From: Clostridiales bacterium
GTDB taxonomy: Bacteria; Bacillota; Clostridia; Oscillospirales; Oscillospiraceae
Reading direction: 5' to 3'
Assembly: GCA_022764045.1 (NCBI GenBank)
Contig: JALERU010000062.1
Location: 1 to 64,000 of the forward strand
DNA: 64,000 nt
Shown: piece after piece, positions 1 through 8,280 of the stretch
How the letters are laid out: each line of letters starts with the position of its first letter
Numbering within the stretch: position 1 is the first letter of the stretch
Made by a program: the position numbers and the translations under genes
Notes under the pieces: generated by a model
Told to the model about the DNA's origin: nothing
Database searches by the model: none
Seen by the model: only the letters and a program-made list of their open reading frames with translations

Positions 1-1
1 G

Positions 2-1213
2 AAGAAGTGGCTGGAGGAGAAGGGCATCGGCCATGAGAAGGTGAACTATAAGCTCCGTGACTGGGTCTTCTCCCGCCAGCGGTATTGGGGTGAGCCTATC
101 CCCCTGGTCAACTGCGAGAAGTGCGGCTGGGTCCCCCTGCCCGAGGACCAGCTCCCCCTGCTGCTGCCCGAGGTGGAGAGCTACGAGCCCACCGACAACG
201 GCGAGTCCCCCCTGGCACCCATGACCGACTGGGTGAACACCACCTGCCCCTGCTGCGGCGGCCCCGCCAAGCGGGAGACCGACACCATGCCCCAGTGGGC
301 CGGCTCCTCCTGGTACTTCCTGCGGTATATGGACCCCCACAACGACAAGGCTCTGGCCTCCAAGGAAGCCCTGAACTACTGGGGCCAGGTGGATTGGTAC
401 AACGGCGGCATGGAACACACCACCCTCCACCTGCTCTACTCCCGGTTCTGGCACAAGTTCCTGTATGACATCGGCGTGGTGCCCTTTGCTGAGCCCTATC
501 ACAAGCGCACCAGCCACGGCATGATCCTGGGCGAGGGCGGCGAGAAGATGTCCAAGTCCCGGGGTAATGTGGTCAATCCCAACGACGTGGTGGCCCAGTA
601 CGGCGCCGACACCATGCGGATGTACATCATGTTCATCGGCGACTTTGAAAAGGCCGCCGCTTGGTCCGACAACGCGGTGAAGGGCTGCAAGCGATTCCTG
701 GACCGCATCTGGAACCTGGCCGAGCAGGTCACCGAGGCCGACGCCTACGGCAAGGACAACGAGGCCCTGGTTCACAAGACCATTAAGAAGGTCAGCGACG
801 ATATTGAGAACATGAAGTTCAACACCGCCATCGCGGCTCTCATGACCCTGACCAATCAGTTCTATGACAAGGGAGCCAACAAGGCCGAGTTTAAGACCCT
901 GCTCCAGCTCCTCTCCCCCTTCGCCCCCCACATGGCCGACGAGCTGTGGGAGCGCTTCGGCTTCGAGGGTCTGGCCAGCACCTCTTCCTGGCCTGTCTAT
1001 GACGAGAGCAAGACCATCGCCTCTGAGGTCACCATCGCCGTCCAGGTGGGCGGCAAGCTGAAGACCACCGTCACCGTGCCCATGGGCAGCGACCAGGAGG
1101 CCGTGCTGGCTGTGGTCACTGCCGACACCAAGATCGCCAAGCTCATGGAGGGCAAGAACCTGGTGAAGGTGATCCATGTGCCCAATAAGCTGGTGAACCT
1201 GATCCTCAAGTAA
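2..1213 (+). CDS. leuS: Leucyl-tRNA synthetase, C-terminal part (5' end outside window)
   Basis: Class I aminoacyl-tRNA synthetase that charges tRNA-Leu in the cytoplasm. The reading frame is open from base 2, so about 404 residues of a usual ~800 are present and the true start lies upstream. Visible are the [16 protein letters not shown] block of the catalytic core, a Cys pair region (CEKCGW, CPCCGG) that looks like a zinc-binding insert, the [25 protein letters not shown] segment, and the KMSKS loop as [10 protein letters not shown] near base 550. The C-terminal half is the anticodon-binding helical domain. The stop codon is followed after one base by a palindromic element of family A. Confidence 0.97.
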   Translation, partial: KKWLEEKGIGHEKVNYKLRDWVFSRQRYWGEPIPLVNCEKCGWVPLPEDQLPLLLPEVESYEPTDNGESPLAPMTDWVNTTCPCCGGPAKRETDTMPQWAGSSWYFLRYMDPHNDKALASKEALNYWGQVDWYNGGMEHTTLHLLYSRFWHKFLYDIGVVPFAEPYHKRTSHGMILGEGGEKMSKSRGNVVNPNDVVAQYGADTMRMYIMFIGDFEKAAAWSDNAVKGCKRFLDRIWNLAEQVTEADAYGKDNEALVHKTIKKVSDDIENMKFNTAIAALMTLTNQFYDKGANKAEFKTLLQLLSPFAPHMADELWERFGFEGLASTSSWPVYDESKTIASEVTIAVQVGGKLKTTVTVPMGSDQEAVLAVVTADTKIAKLMEGKNLVKVIHVPNKLVNLILK

Positions 1214-1214
1214 G

Positions 1215-1435
1215 AAATTTGGGACCCGCTTCGCTGGGCTCCCAAATTTGGGGGATGGCAGCCCGACCTGCGACTCGCTAAGAGCCGGGCTGCGCCCGGT
1301 TGCTCGCTTGCATGGCGCCTGCGGGCGCACACGCGCCAGCGGAGCTGGCACTCTCGGGCTGAGAAGAATTTTTTCACCGGCGGAGCCGGCGAAAAAATGA
1401 TTGGATTGATTTCCGCCCGTTGTGGCGGGCGGAAG
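1215..1435 (+). repeat. Family A palindromic element, copy 1 (behind leuS)
   Basis: It begins 2 nt after the leuS stop. The first hairpin (1215-1249) has stem AAATTTGGG and the constant core ACCCGCTTCGCTGGGCT. It is followed by a GC-rich hairpin zone, GAGAAGAATTTTTTCACC, a CCGGC-GGA-GCCGG hairpin with A-tract, TGATTGGATTGATTT and a terminal CCGCC/GGCGG hairpin. The same order of parts occurs behind argG, argC and argB with different stem sequences. Function unknown; a dispersed repeat or a 3'-UTR RNA element are both possible. Confidence 0.8.
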
Positions 1436-1538
1436 TCTGCGACGCCTTGGGTATCCACATTGGGAGATTGGTTTGGGGAAAGATTTTTGGAAAATCTTAG
1501 CCTCGCGAAGGAAAATGTGGATTTCTTAGGAATACGAC

Positions 1539-1567
1539 TTGACAATCCTCTGGAAATTGCATATAAT
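1539..1567 (+). promoter_or_regulatory. Sigma-A promoter of rpsU
   Basis: A full consensus TTGACA (1539-1544), 17-nt spacer and TATAAT (1562-1567). Transcription would start near 1574, giving a 75-nt leader before rpsU. Confidence 0.9.
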
Positions 1568-1648
1568 ACCACTGTTAAAGCCATATTTTACGATGGCCCT
1601 TTGGTGCGTGGAAGCTCGAGTCCACCACTTCGGAGGGAGGGAAAACGA

Positions 1649-1831
1649 ATGTCTGAAGTCCATGTGAGAGAAAATGAATCTCTGGAAAGCGCTCTGAAAC
1701 GGTTCAAGCGTAGCTGCGCCAAGTCTGGCGTCCTGGCTGAGGTGCGGAAAAGAGAGCACTATGAAAGCCCCAGCGTGAAGCGCCGTAAGAAGTCTGAGGC
1801 AGCACGGAAGAATCGTAAAAAGTATTATTGA
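1649..1831 (+). CDS. rpsU: 30S ribosomal protein S21
   Basis: A 60-residue protein of the small ribosomal subunit. It shows the S21 hallmarks: an N-terminal [16 protein letters not shown] segment and a very basic C-terminus ([19 protein letters not shown]). Length matches the family. An open frame continues upstream, but ATG 1649 is the start because GGAGGGAGGG (1632-1641) lies just before it and the family begins MSEVHVREN. It is a single-gene unit with a perfect consensus promoter and its own terminator. The upstream LeuRS gene is separated by element A. Confidence 0.97.
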   Translation: MSEVHVRENESLESALKRFKRSCAKSGVLAEVRKREHYESPSVKRRKKSEAARKNRKKYY

Positions 1832-1837
1832 TAACAT

Positions 1838-1876
1838 GAAACCCTGTCCGATCTACATCGGACAGGGTTTTTTGCT
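1838..1876 (+). terminator. Rho-independent terminator of rpsU
   Basis: Stem AACCCTGTCCGAT / ATCGGACAGGGTT followed by a T6 tract, 7 nt after the rpsU stop. Confidence 0.9.
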
Positions 1877-1917
1877 GTGGGGGATTTTGTCCTACGCCGA
1901 GATGTCCGCAACGTTTC

Positions 1918-2140
1918 CCTTCCTCCATCCCGGCCCCTGCGGGGCCGGCCCACCTTCAGAGCTAAGGAATTTTTTGATTTGATATCCAACTGTCCCCCGG
2001 ACAGTTGGCCCCCCAGGGGAAGGCGATTGGCATACCCTGTGTGGCTTATTGTAGAAAACTACCGCAGCAAAAACCACAACGTAGCGTACACGTAGGCTTC
2101 CCCTTGGGGGGAAGCTGGCACCGAAGGTGACTGATGAGGG
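1918..2140 (-). repeat. Family B MITE-like element, copy 1, with internal insertion
   Basis: It reads on the minus strand from CCCTCATCAGTCACC to a degenerate GGATGGAGGAAGGG end. Internal hairpins (CACC/GGTG, CTTCCCC/GGGGAAG, GGCCGGCCCC/GGGGCCGG) match copies at 33646 and 59208. Between the CTTCCCC hairpin and the right end it carries about 50 extra bases with a perfect CCAACTGTCC/GGACAGTTGG hairpin and an A/T run. It fills the gap between rpsU and the next gene. Confidence 0.75.
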
Positions 2141-2202
2141 GGCGATGGGGAATACCGGCGGGGAGAGGAATGTCGGCGCCACTTTCTGCGCGAATTTGCG
2201 CC

Positions 2203-2997
2203 TCACCCCTCATTTCCCACCAACCGCGGTAAAAACTCTTCTACCTCAGGATACAACAGGAAAAACTTCGAGATCCCCAGCCCTTGGGCCAGGTCCCGCT
2301 TTTTCTCCATGCTCTCCTCGTCGTCAAAGAGCACGAAGTGGGCCCCGGTGTCCCGGCTCATGTAGGTGAAGTAATGGGCGCATAGGTCCGGGGAATAAAA
2401 CACCGCCGGCTTCAGCCGCTGCCGCAGCTGGGCCAGGGCTTCCTGGGAGATGGGTTTCCCCTGGCCCTTCACCGAGGGCAGGTAGAAGTCGTCCCGGGCC
2501 CGGCGGAGGCAGAGGACCAGGCGGTCCAGGCCATAGGCTTCCGCCGCCTCCTCCAGCCGCCGGCGGAGGGAGCCCCCGGAGATGGCGGAGGTCAGATAGA
2601 TGGACGCCCGGTTGGTGTAGTTGCCATAACTCTCCGGCAGGAAGAGGGTTTTCTTCCGCTGGGCCAGGCCCTCTTCCAGGCCGTGGATGAGCTGGGAGAG
2701 AAACCGGGTGGGCGGCTGCTCCAGGTCCAGGATGACCCCGCCGAAGTTTCGGCTCTGGCACTGGGCCAGGATCTCACGGACGGCCCGGCGGGGGTCGGAT
2801 TGTCCCCCGGGGGAGACCGCCACCCCCACCAGCATCAGGCCGCCCTTGGCTTCGGGCGGAAGGGCGGCGGCCTGGGTGAGACGGCCGTTCGGGTCCAGCT
2901 GATAGGCCATGTGGGCCAGGGGCAGCCCCCAAGCCTGGGCCTGAGAAAGCTGCTGGGGCGGCGTGAGCAGAAATTGCCGCGGGGAAGGATGTGTCAT
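2203..2997 (-). CDS. Hypothetical protein with GH18-like barrel motif
   Basis: A 264-residue soluble protein with no signal peptide, so presumably cytoplasmic. Residues 85-95 read FGGVILDLEQ, which resembles the beta-4 strand of GH18-like TIM barrels (consensus DGxxxDxE) but lacks the first Asp. Later segments (ILDLEQPPTRFLSQLIHGLE, KFFLLYPEVEEFLP) fit a beta/alpha barrel. Enzymatic activity is uncertain because the DxxDxE set is incomplete. The start has AAGGGGG ahead of ATG 2997. It is divergent from the HAD gene, with promoter signals in the short gap. Function not recognised. Confidence 0.8.
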   Translation of the reverse strand: MTHPSPRQFLLTPPQQLSQAQAWGLPLAHMAYQLDPNGRLTQAAALPPEAKGGLMLVGVAVSPGGQSDPRRAVREILAQCQSRNFGGVILDLEQPPTRFLSQLIHGLEEGLAQRKKTLFLPESYGNYTNRASIYLTSAISGGSLRRRLEEAAEAYGLDRLVLCLRRARDDFYLPSVKGQGKPISQEALAQLRQRLKPAVFYSPDLCAHYFTYMSRDTGAHFVLFDDEESMEKKRDLAQGLGISKFFLLYPEVEEFLPRLVGNEG

Positions 2998-3011
2998 AAA
3001 AAGGAACCCCC

Positions 3012-3040
3012 TTGTCCATTGGTTTCGGTTCGTGTATAAT
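3012..3040 (+). promoter_or_regulatory. Promoter of the HAD/Nfo-like pair
   Basis: TTGTCC (3012-3017), 17-nt spacer, TATAAT (3035-3040), leaving a leader of about 70 nt. Confidence 0.65.
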
Positions 3041-3116
3041 CAGGAGACGAAAGATTTCCCGATCAGAAGTCTGCTCCCAAGGTATGCGGACAAGAGAGGA
3101 TTTAGAAGGTGACGCT

Positions 3117-3620
3117 GTGAAATTTCCCCTGGTACCTGATTTTTATTTCGAGAGCATCCACGCCATCGACCTGGCCCGGCTGCGGGAGCGGGGGGTTAAG
3201 CTCCTGCTGGCCGACCTGGACAACACCCTGGTCCCTTACGGGGTGAAGACCCCCGACCAGTCCATCCGGGACTGGAAGGAGGCCCTGGCGGCGGCGGGGA
3301 TCACCCTCTTCGTCCTGTCCAACAGCCGCAAGCCTGGCCGGGCCCAGCGGTTTGCCGAGGACCTGGGGGTCCCCTATGAGGGTCACGCGGGCAAGCCCAA
3401 GTCCGGGGGCTTCCGGCGGGCCATGGCCCGGATGGGCGTTGGCCCGGGGGAGACCGCCATTGTGGGGGACCAGATTTTTACCGACGTCTGGGGCGGGAAC
3501 AACGCGGGGGTGCTGACCCTGCTGGTCCACCCCATCCAGTTCGGCACGGTCTTCCGGGCGGCCCGCTATGGGATTGAGACGCCCTTCCGGTCCGGCGCCC
3601 AAAAGGGGGATGCGCTATGA
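3117..3620 (+). CDS. YqeG-type HAD phosphatase (subfamily IIIA)
   Basis: A 167-residue HAD-superfamily hydrolase. Motif I is LLADLDNTLVPYG, with the nucleophile Asp and the acid/base Asp two residues later. Motif II is FVLSNS. The Lys of motif III is in GHAGKPKSGGF and motif IV is IVGDQIFTDVWGGN. This DLDNTL/GDQxxTD pattern is typical of the YqeG family, whose substrates are mostly unknown. An in-frame ATG exists at 3084, but GTG 3117 is preferred because AGAAGGTG sits at the right distance. Its stop overlaps the next gene in an ATGA junction, so the two are translationally coupled. Confidence 0.92.
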   Translation: MKFPLVPDFYFESIHAIDLARLRERGVKLLLADLDNTLVPYGVKTPDQSIRDWKEALAAAGITLFVLSNSRKPGRAQRFAEDLGVPYEGHAGKPKSGGFRRAMARMGVGPGETAIVGDQIFTDVWGGNNAGVLTLLVHPIQFGTVFRAARYGIETPFRSGAQKGDAL

Positions 3621-4489
3621 AGGCTCTGTTTGGCACCGCCGGCAACCCCGAGGGGTTTTACGCCGCCGGGAAGAAGCAATCCAAGGACATGCCCGCCTGG
3701 CTGAAGGAACAGGGGTTGGATGCCTATGAGTATCAGTGCGGCAAGGGGGTGACGGTGGGGGAGACCACTGCCAGGGCCATCGGGCAGGCCGCCGCCCAGG
3801 CGGGGATCGCCCTCTCTCTCCACGCCCCCTACTTTGTCAACCCCGCCAACCCCGACCCGGACAGCCAGGAGAAAACGGCGGGTTATGTTCTGGCGGCCTG
3901 CCGGGTAGCCCGGTGGATGGGGGCAGACCGGGTGGTGATCCACACGGGGGCCCTGCAAAAACGGGACCGGAAAGAGGCCCTGGCCACCGCCTGCGGAGGG
4001 TTTCAAATGCTCCGCCGCCGGTGTGACGACGCGGGGTACGGGGAGATCTACCTCTGCCCCGAGACCATGGGGAAGATCAACCAGTTGGGGGATCTCACCG
4101 AGGTCCTGACCATCTGCTCCGCGCACCAGGGCCTGCTGCCCTGCGTGGATTTCGGCCACCTCTACGCCCGTTCCCTGGGTCAGCTGGACGGGGAGGAAGC
4201 CGTGGAGGCCATGCTGGATGAGATGGTCCGGGTCCTGGGGGAGGACCGGGCGAAGGGATTCCACAGCCATTTTTCCAAAATCGCCTTCACTCCCCGGGGC
4301 GGCGAGTCCAAACACCTGACCTTTGACCAGGCCGAGTTCGGCCCCGACCCGGCCCCCCTGTGCCGCTGCCTGGCCCGCCGGGGCTGGTTCCCCCGGGTGA
4401 TCTGCGAGAGCGCCGGCACCCAGGACGTGGACGCCCTGGCGATGAAACGGGCCTATCTCCAGGCGCGGGCCCAGGGGGAGCGGGGATAA
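3617..4489 (+). CDS. Endonuclease IV-like / sugar-phosphate isomerase-like TIM-barrel metalloprotein
   Basis: A 290-residue member of the AP endonuclease family 2 barrel. Likely metal ligands are all recognisable: His in LSLHAPY, His in VIHTGA, Glu in CPETMGK, Asp and His in CVDFGHL, His in FHSHFSKI and Glu in ICESAG. These match the trinuclear zinc site of Nfo in order and spacing, so it may incise abasic DNA. The family also includes isomerases, so the substrate is not settled. It overlaps the HAD gene by 4 nt (ATGA) and shares its promoter. Confidence 0.9.
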   Translation: MKALFGTAGNPEGFYAAGKKQSKDMPAWLKEQGLDAYEYQCGKGVTVGETTARAIGQAAAQAGIALSLHAPYFVNPANPDPDSQEKTAGYVLAACRVARWMGADRVVIHTGALQKRDRKEALATACGGFQMLRRRCDDAGYGEIYLCPETMGKINQLGDLTEVLTICSAHQGLLPCVDFGHLYARSLGQLDGEEAVEAMLDEMVRVLGEDRAKGFHSHFSKIAFTPRGGESKHLTFDQAEFGPDPAPLCRCLARRGWFPRVICESAGTQDVDALAMKRAYLQARAQGERG

Positions 4490-4544
4490 TGGGGGAAAAA
4501 TGCGAGAAATTCTCCCAGAAACGGGATGGATCAGGTAAATTCCC

Positions 4545-4573
4545 TTGCAAAACCAGGAAAGGTATTGTACAAT
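4545..4573 (+). promoter_or_regulatory. Promoter of efp
   Basis: TTGCAA (4545-4550), 17-nt spacer, TACAAT (4568-4573). The leader of about 120 nt contains two small hairpins (GGCGTGGGACCACGCC at 4625-4640 and GTCGGCGGGAAGCCGAC further on). Confidence 0.75.
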
Positions 4574-4698
4574 AGAAGTCGATTATGGAACAAAAAGCGG
4601 CTGTGGAAAAAGGCTGTTTTTTACGGCGTGGGACCACGCCAGAGATGTGAGCCGTCGGCGGGAAGCCGACAGGTAATTTTGTTTGGAGGATGAATACT

Positions 4699-5262
4699 AT
4701 GATTTCTGCCGGCGAATTTCGGAATGGCGTTACCTTTGAGATGGACGGCCAGGTGATGCAGGTCGTCGAGTTCCAGCACGTGAAGCCCGGTAAGGGCGCC
4801 GCTTTCGTGCGGACCAAGATGAAGAATGTCATCACCGGTGCTGTCACCGAGACCTCTTTTAACCCCACTGCAAAGTTTGAAAACGCCTATGTGGACCGCA
4901 ACGAGATGCAGTACAGCTACAACGACGGCGACCTGTACTACTTCATGGACCAGGAGACCTTCGATATGATCCCCATCGCCGCCGAGCTGCTGGGCGACAA
5001 CTTCCGCTTCGTGAAGGAAGAGATGATGTGCAAGATCAGCAGCTACAAGGGCAAGATCTTCTCCGTGGAGCCCCCCACCTTCGTGGACCTGGAAGTCACC
5101 GAGACCGACCCCGGCTTCAAGGGCGACACCGCCACCAATGTGACCAAGCCCGCCATCGTGGAGACCGGCGCCGAGATCAAGGTTCCCCTGTTCATCAACC
5201 CCGGCGACAAGATTCGCATTGACACCCGCACCGGCGAGTATCTGGAGCGTGCCAAGGGCTAA
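4699..5262 (+). CDS. efp: Elongation factor P
   Basis: A 187-residue translation factor that relieves ribosome stalling at polyproline. The KOW-like N-domain carries the loop [10 protein letters not shown] with Lys32, the residue modified in EF-P. Middle and C-terminal OB domains follow, ending in the signature region [22 protein letters not shown]. Length matches the family. ATG 4690 abuts GGAGG (4685-4689) with no spacing, so ATG 4699 (MISAGEF), 9 nt downstream, is the start. No modification enzyme (EpmA/EarP type) is seen nearby. It is followed closely by the zinc-ribbon gene and probably cotranscribed with it. Confidence 0.97.
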   Translation: MISAGEFRNGVTFEMDGQVMQVVEFQHVKPGKGAAFVRTKMKNVITGAVTETSFNPTAKFENAYVDRNEMQYSYNDGDLYYFMDQETFDMIPIAAELLGDNFRFVKEEMMCKISSYKGKIFSVEPPTFVDLEVTETDPGFKGDTATNVTKPAIVETGAEIKVPLFINPGDKIRIDTRTGEYLERAKG

Positions 5263-5292
5263 GTCCCGGCACGGGAAAGGATTTATTTTACT

Positions 5293-5727
5293 ATGACTAT
5301 TTCTGAAAAGGTTGCCTATCTGAAGGGCCTGGCCGACGGGCTGGAGCTGGACAAGGAGAAATCCAAGGAAAGCAAGCTCATCACCAAGATCATCGACGTC
5401 CTGGAAGACCTCGGCTTTGCCGTGGAAGACCTGGAGGTGGAGATGGAGGCCGTCACCGACGGCCTGGAATCCATGGCTGAGGACCTGTCCGACGTGGAGA
5501 CCATGGTCTTTGACGACTTTGACGAGGACGACGACGAAAGCTGCGGCGGTTGCTGCTCCATGCTGGACGACGATTTCTTTGAGATCGCCTGCCCCAGTTG
5601 CGGCGAGGACATCGTCATCGACGAGAGCGTGCTGGACATCGGCGAGGTGACCTGCCCCAACTGCGGGGACAAGTTCTCCATGGATCTGGTAGACGAGTCC
5701 GAGACGGAGACGGAAGAGGAAGAATAA
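5293..5727 (+). CDS. Acidic zinc-ribbon protein (CD1247 N-terminal-domain family)
   Basis: A 144-residue, very acidic protein. The N-terminal 60 residues form a predicted helical domain (MTISEKVAYLKGLADGLELD) like the CD1247 N-terminal domain found next to efp in Clostridia. The C-terminal part has a zinc ribbon with Cys100/Cys103 and Cys121/Cys124 (CPSCGED, CPNCGDK). A separate CGGCC cluster at 84-88 may add ligands. The acidic tail ends in EEEE. Biochemical role unknown. It sits 30 nt behind efp, with AAAGGA as ribosome site, and is followed by a strong terminator. Confidence 0.9.
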   Translation: MTISEKVAYLKGLADGLELDKEKSKESKLITKIIDVLEDLGFAVEDLEVEMEAVTDGLESMAEDLSDVETMVFDDFDEDDDESCGGCCSMLDDDFFEIACPSCGEDIVIDESVLDIGEVTCPNCGDKFSMDLVDESETETEEEE

Positions 5728-5756
5728 TCCCAACTGCGTAGAAAAAAGGACAGCGT

Positions 5757-5800
5757 AAGGGAGGGGCTGCATGAAGAAAGCAGCTCCTCCCTTTGTCTTT
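5757..5800 (+). terminator. Terminator of the efp unit
   Basis: Near-perfect stem AAGGGAGGGGCTGC / GCAGCTCCTCCCTT (one unpaired base) with a 9-nt loop, followed by a short T-rich tail. Confidence 0.85.
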
Positions 5801-5874
5801 GGAATCAATCAGAGTGATTCATCATTGATACAGATATAATTTATACTAGACACGCATAAAAAACATTCGTTTTT

Positions 5875-5987
5875 GATCGCGCCGCAGGCGCGTCAGTGTC
5901 TGCATGAAACGAGATGACGCGCGTAATGCGCGGCATCGCTGTGCCAAAGGCACAGCTTTTTCAAATGAAAGTTTTTCATTTGAAAAG
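5875..5987 (+). repeat. Family C hairpin cluster, copy 1
   Basis: Hairpin GACGCGCC-type (5875-5894), then TCTGCATGAAACG (core ATGAAACG 5904-5911), then hairpins GACGCGCG/CGCG, CTGTGCC-AAA-GGCACAG and a long CAAATGAAA/TTTCATTTG stem. It lies between the efp terminator and an AT-rich acetyltransferase gene. Similar order around ATGARACG at 30014 and 47577. Confidence 0.65.
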
Positions 5988-6163
5988 AGGATTACGCTAT
6001 CATACTTTGGAAGCGGTATGGGGATACTCATGCCGCTTTTTCCCTCATTGCGCAGCAAAATTTTTCAAAAATCGTGTTATAATCGTTTCATACAAAAATA
6101 TAAATCGGCGTTTGTCATTACAAGATATCAAAATAATGGAAAGAAAAGTGAGATGAAAGGACA

Positions 6164-6682
6164 ATGAATTTTAAGTTAATTCCTTTAAGAGAAGAAAAAA
6201 TAAAGCAATACAAGTTCGATATGCAGGAAGCATTTCAGCAAGGAGCGATAGAAAGCTTTGGCGCAATGGAAGAGCAGATTTTGCCTGAGAGCGATATTGA
6301 CCGCTCACGAAATGCGAAGGGCTCTGTTGCCTATGAAGCACTTGTTGACGGAGAATGTGTTGGTGGTGCGATTGTTATAATCAATGAAGAAACACAGCAC
6401 AACCATCTCGACTTTCTATTTGTAAAGGTTGGAACGCAAAGTAAGGGGATTGGTCAAGCAATTTGGAAAGCGATCGAAGCGCTGCACCCAGAAACAAGAG
6501 TATGGGAGACATGCACGCCTTATTTTGAAAAACGCAATATTCATTTCTATGTGAATTGCTGTGGGTTTCACATTGTGGAATTCTTTCATAAATACCATAT
6601 TGATCCCAACGAGGATGCAAGGGAAGTGCTTGACAACGAATATTTTGAGGGAATGTTCCGCTTTGAAAAAACCATGAAATAG
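6164..6682 (+). CDS. GNAT-family N-acetyltransferase
   Basis: A 172-residue Gcn5-related acetyltransferase. The acetyl-CoA binding motif A appears as FLFVKVGTQSKGIGQAIWKA (consensus Q/RxxGxG/A), after a beta strand with GGAIVIINEE. The C-terminal region NIHFYVNCCGFHIVEFFHK matches GNAT motif B. The substrate cannot be told from sequence. Base composition is much more AT-rich than the neighbourhood and codon use differs (AAA, ATT, GAA frequent), which points to recent acquisition. GAAAGGACA precedes the ATG. It stands alone between two GC-rich blocks. Confidence 0.92.
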   Translation: MNFKLIPLREEKIKQYKFDMQEAFQQGAIESFGAMEEQILPESDIDRSRNAKGSVAYEALVDGECVGGAIVIINEETQHNHLDFLFVKVGTQSKGIGQAIWKAIEALHPETRVWETCTPYFEKRNIHFYVNCCGFHIVEFFHKYHIDPNEDAREVLDNEYFEGMFRFEKTMK

Positions 6683-6790
6683 CCTGATAAAACGACAATA
6701 ACGCAGACGAAACACCAAAAGACAAGCTCGAATTTTATGAACGGAAAAGCCGGAATCTTGAACGACGCGATGTTAAGATCGTCCACTTTC

Positions 6791-7471
6791 TTATTTTGAA
6801 ACGGCCGTTCTTGAGGCATCATGGGATAGACTAAAATGAGACTGGTTTTCCGGGGGAAGCCCCGTGGCGGCAAGGGGGTGGCCCCCGGCGTCCAGCAGGG
6901 TGATGGAAGCGCGGGAGAGATCAAGAGATTCCTTTGCGCTGGCCTGGCGGCAGAGCCAGAAGTACCGCTGGCCGTGGCGGTCGGAGAGAATGTCCACGTC
7001 CGCAGTTACCGGCGGCCCGCCGGGCTGGCGGGCGGGGAGGGTGATCCGGGCGGCGACGGCGGGCTCCAGGGAAACCAGCCCGGCCACCTGGACATAGATC
7101 CCGTCGCTGTCGGTCACGCTCAGCCCCAGGCAGCAGATGGGCCCCTCCGCCTGGGTGCGGTCTGCGGCGGGGGCACTGCTGCCGTCGGTCTCCCAGCCAT
7201 CCCGGAAGCCGAACCGATAGGGGGAGAGCAGCAGAAGCTGATCGTTGGCGGAGAGCTGCCAGGAAAGCCCCTGGAACCGGCGGCTGGCGATGGGCTGGGT
7301 CTCAACAGCCCCTTGGCGGCGGGCGGCGGCCTCCCGAACCTGGCCGGGGGTGAGGTGGTGCAGGGGGAGCACGACGGAGATCACCCCGGTGAGAAGCATC
7401 AACAGGGCGGCCAGGAGCCCCAGCCGGAGGGCCCATTGCCGTCGGCTGGGGAGGTTTCGACGTCGGTTCAA
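6791..7471 (-). CDS. Single-TM partner protein of HAAS cassette 3
   Basis: A 226-residue protein with a basic N-terminus, one membrane segment (about residues 15-36, LRLGLLAALLMLLTGVISVVL) and an extracytoplasmic domain. Shared features with the two paralogues at 8281 and 10036 are a stretch of the type NDQLLLLSPY, an RYFWLC segment near the C-terminus, and a closing L.D.GG.PL motif. Its start overlaps the stop of the HAAS gene by 4 nt (ATGA), so the two are coupled. No known family recognised. It is the last gene of the operon. Confidence 0.85.
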   Translation of the reverse strand: MNRRRNLPSRRQWALRLGLLAALLMLLTGVISVVLPLHHLTPGQVREAAARRQGAVETQPIASRRFQGLSWQLSANDQLLLLSPYRFGFRDGWETDGSSAPAADRTQAEGPICCLGLSVTDSDGIYVQVAGLVSLEPAVAARITLPARQPGGPPVTADVDILSDRHGQRYFWLCRQASAKESLDLSRASITLLDAGGHPLAATGLPPENQSHFSLSHDASRTAVSK

Positions 7472-8250
7472 GAGAGCACCTCCTCCCAGGGCAGGGGGAT
7501 GGGCAGGTCAAAGACCACGCCATAGCGGTCGTAGTGGAGGGTGGGGGTCTCCCCCGCCGGCAGATCCAGTTGGGAGAGCACGTAGCAATAGGCGTCGGTG
7601 TAAAACCCCGTTTGGGAGCCGGTCACCTGGCGGTCACCGGCATAGGGAGAATCCCAGGTGTACCAGAGATCCCGGGACACATCCTGGGCGGCCAGGCGGG
7701 GATCGGGCTGGTAGGTTACCAGGCAGACATAGGCGTGATAGGCGCCGTTTTGAGGAACCGGCTCCAGGGCTGCGGCAAAGACCTGGAGGACCGAGCCGCC
7801 GGAGAGCTGGGTTTCAAAGTCCAGGGGACAGACCACCGCCTGGTCCGAAATCAGGTTGGCCTCTCCTGGCTGGCGATCCAGGGTCTCCCAAGACATGGGA
7901 GCGTACCGGGCCTGGAGATAGCCGTGGGCGGCGGAGACGTAGTGGCTCCCAGCCCAAAGGAAGAGCACGACGGCCACAGCCAGGGCCAGCCCGGCCAGCC
8001 GGGAGAGGACCAGCCACCGGCGTGGATAGGCCCGGTCCAGGGCCTGGCCCACCTCTTCCGGGTCACCCATGGCCTCCACCGCCGCCCAGTAGGCGGCCCA
8101 GGGGTCGTACCCCGTGGCGGTCAGGGCCTCGGCGTGGTCTTTCAGGTGGTCGGTGAGTTCCTTTTGGACTTGGGCTTTCTCCCGCTGGGTGGCGTGGCGG
8201 AGGTGGGCGGAGACGGCTTGTCCGTATTGTGCGAAGGGCGGCTGTGCCAT
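7468..8250 (-). CDS. HAAS-domain membrane signalling protein, cassette 3
   Basis: A 260-residue protein. Residues 10-75 form a HAAS/DUF1700-type helical domain (AHLRHATQREKAQVQKELTDH, EAMGDPEEVGQALDRAYP). One membrane helix follows (about 79-100) with RRWLVLSRLAGLALAVAVV. The outer domain ends in YDRYGVVFDLPIPLPWEEV. HAAS domains usually sit beside PadR regulators and act in membrane-linked signalling. The C-terminal IPLPWEEV motif is shared with the other two cassettes. It starts 30 nt after cassette 2, with AGGAGG ahead of the ATG. Confidence 0.88.
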   Translation of the reverse strand: MAQPPFAQYGQAVSAHLRHATQREKAQVQKELTDHLKDHAEALTATGYDPWAAYWAAVEAMGDPEEVGQALDRAYPRRWLVLSRLAGLALAVAVVLFLWAGSHYVSAAHGYLQARYAPMSWETLDRQPGEANLISDQAVVCPLDFETQLSGGSVLQVFAAALEPVPQNGAYHAYVCLVTYQPDPRLAAQDVSRDLWYTWDSPYAGDRQVTGSQTGFYTDAYCYVLSQLDLPAGETPTLHYDRYGVVFDLPIPLPWEEVLS

Positions 8251-8280
8251 GGGGCCTCCTTTCTGGGTGCAGAGCCTGGG

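Noticed and set aside
4575-4698. Riboswitch in the efp leader
   Set aside because: Two short hairpins only; no recognisable aptamer core.
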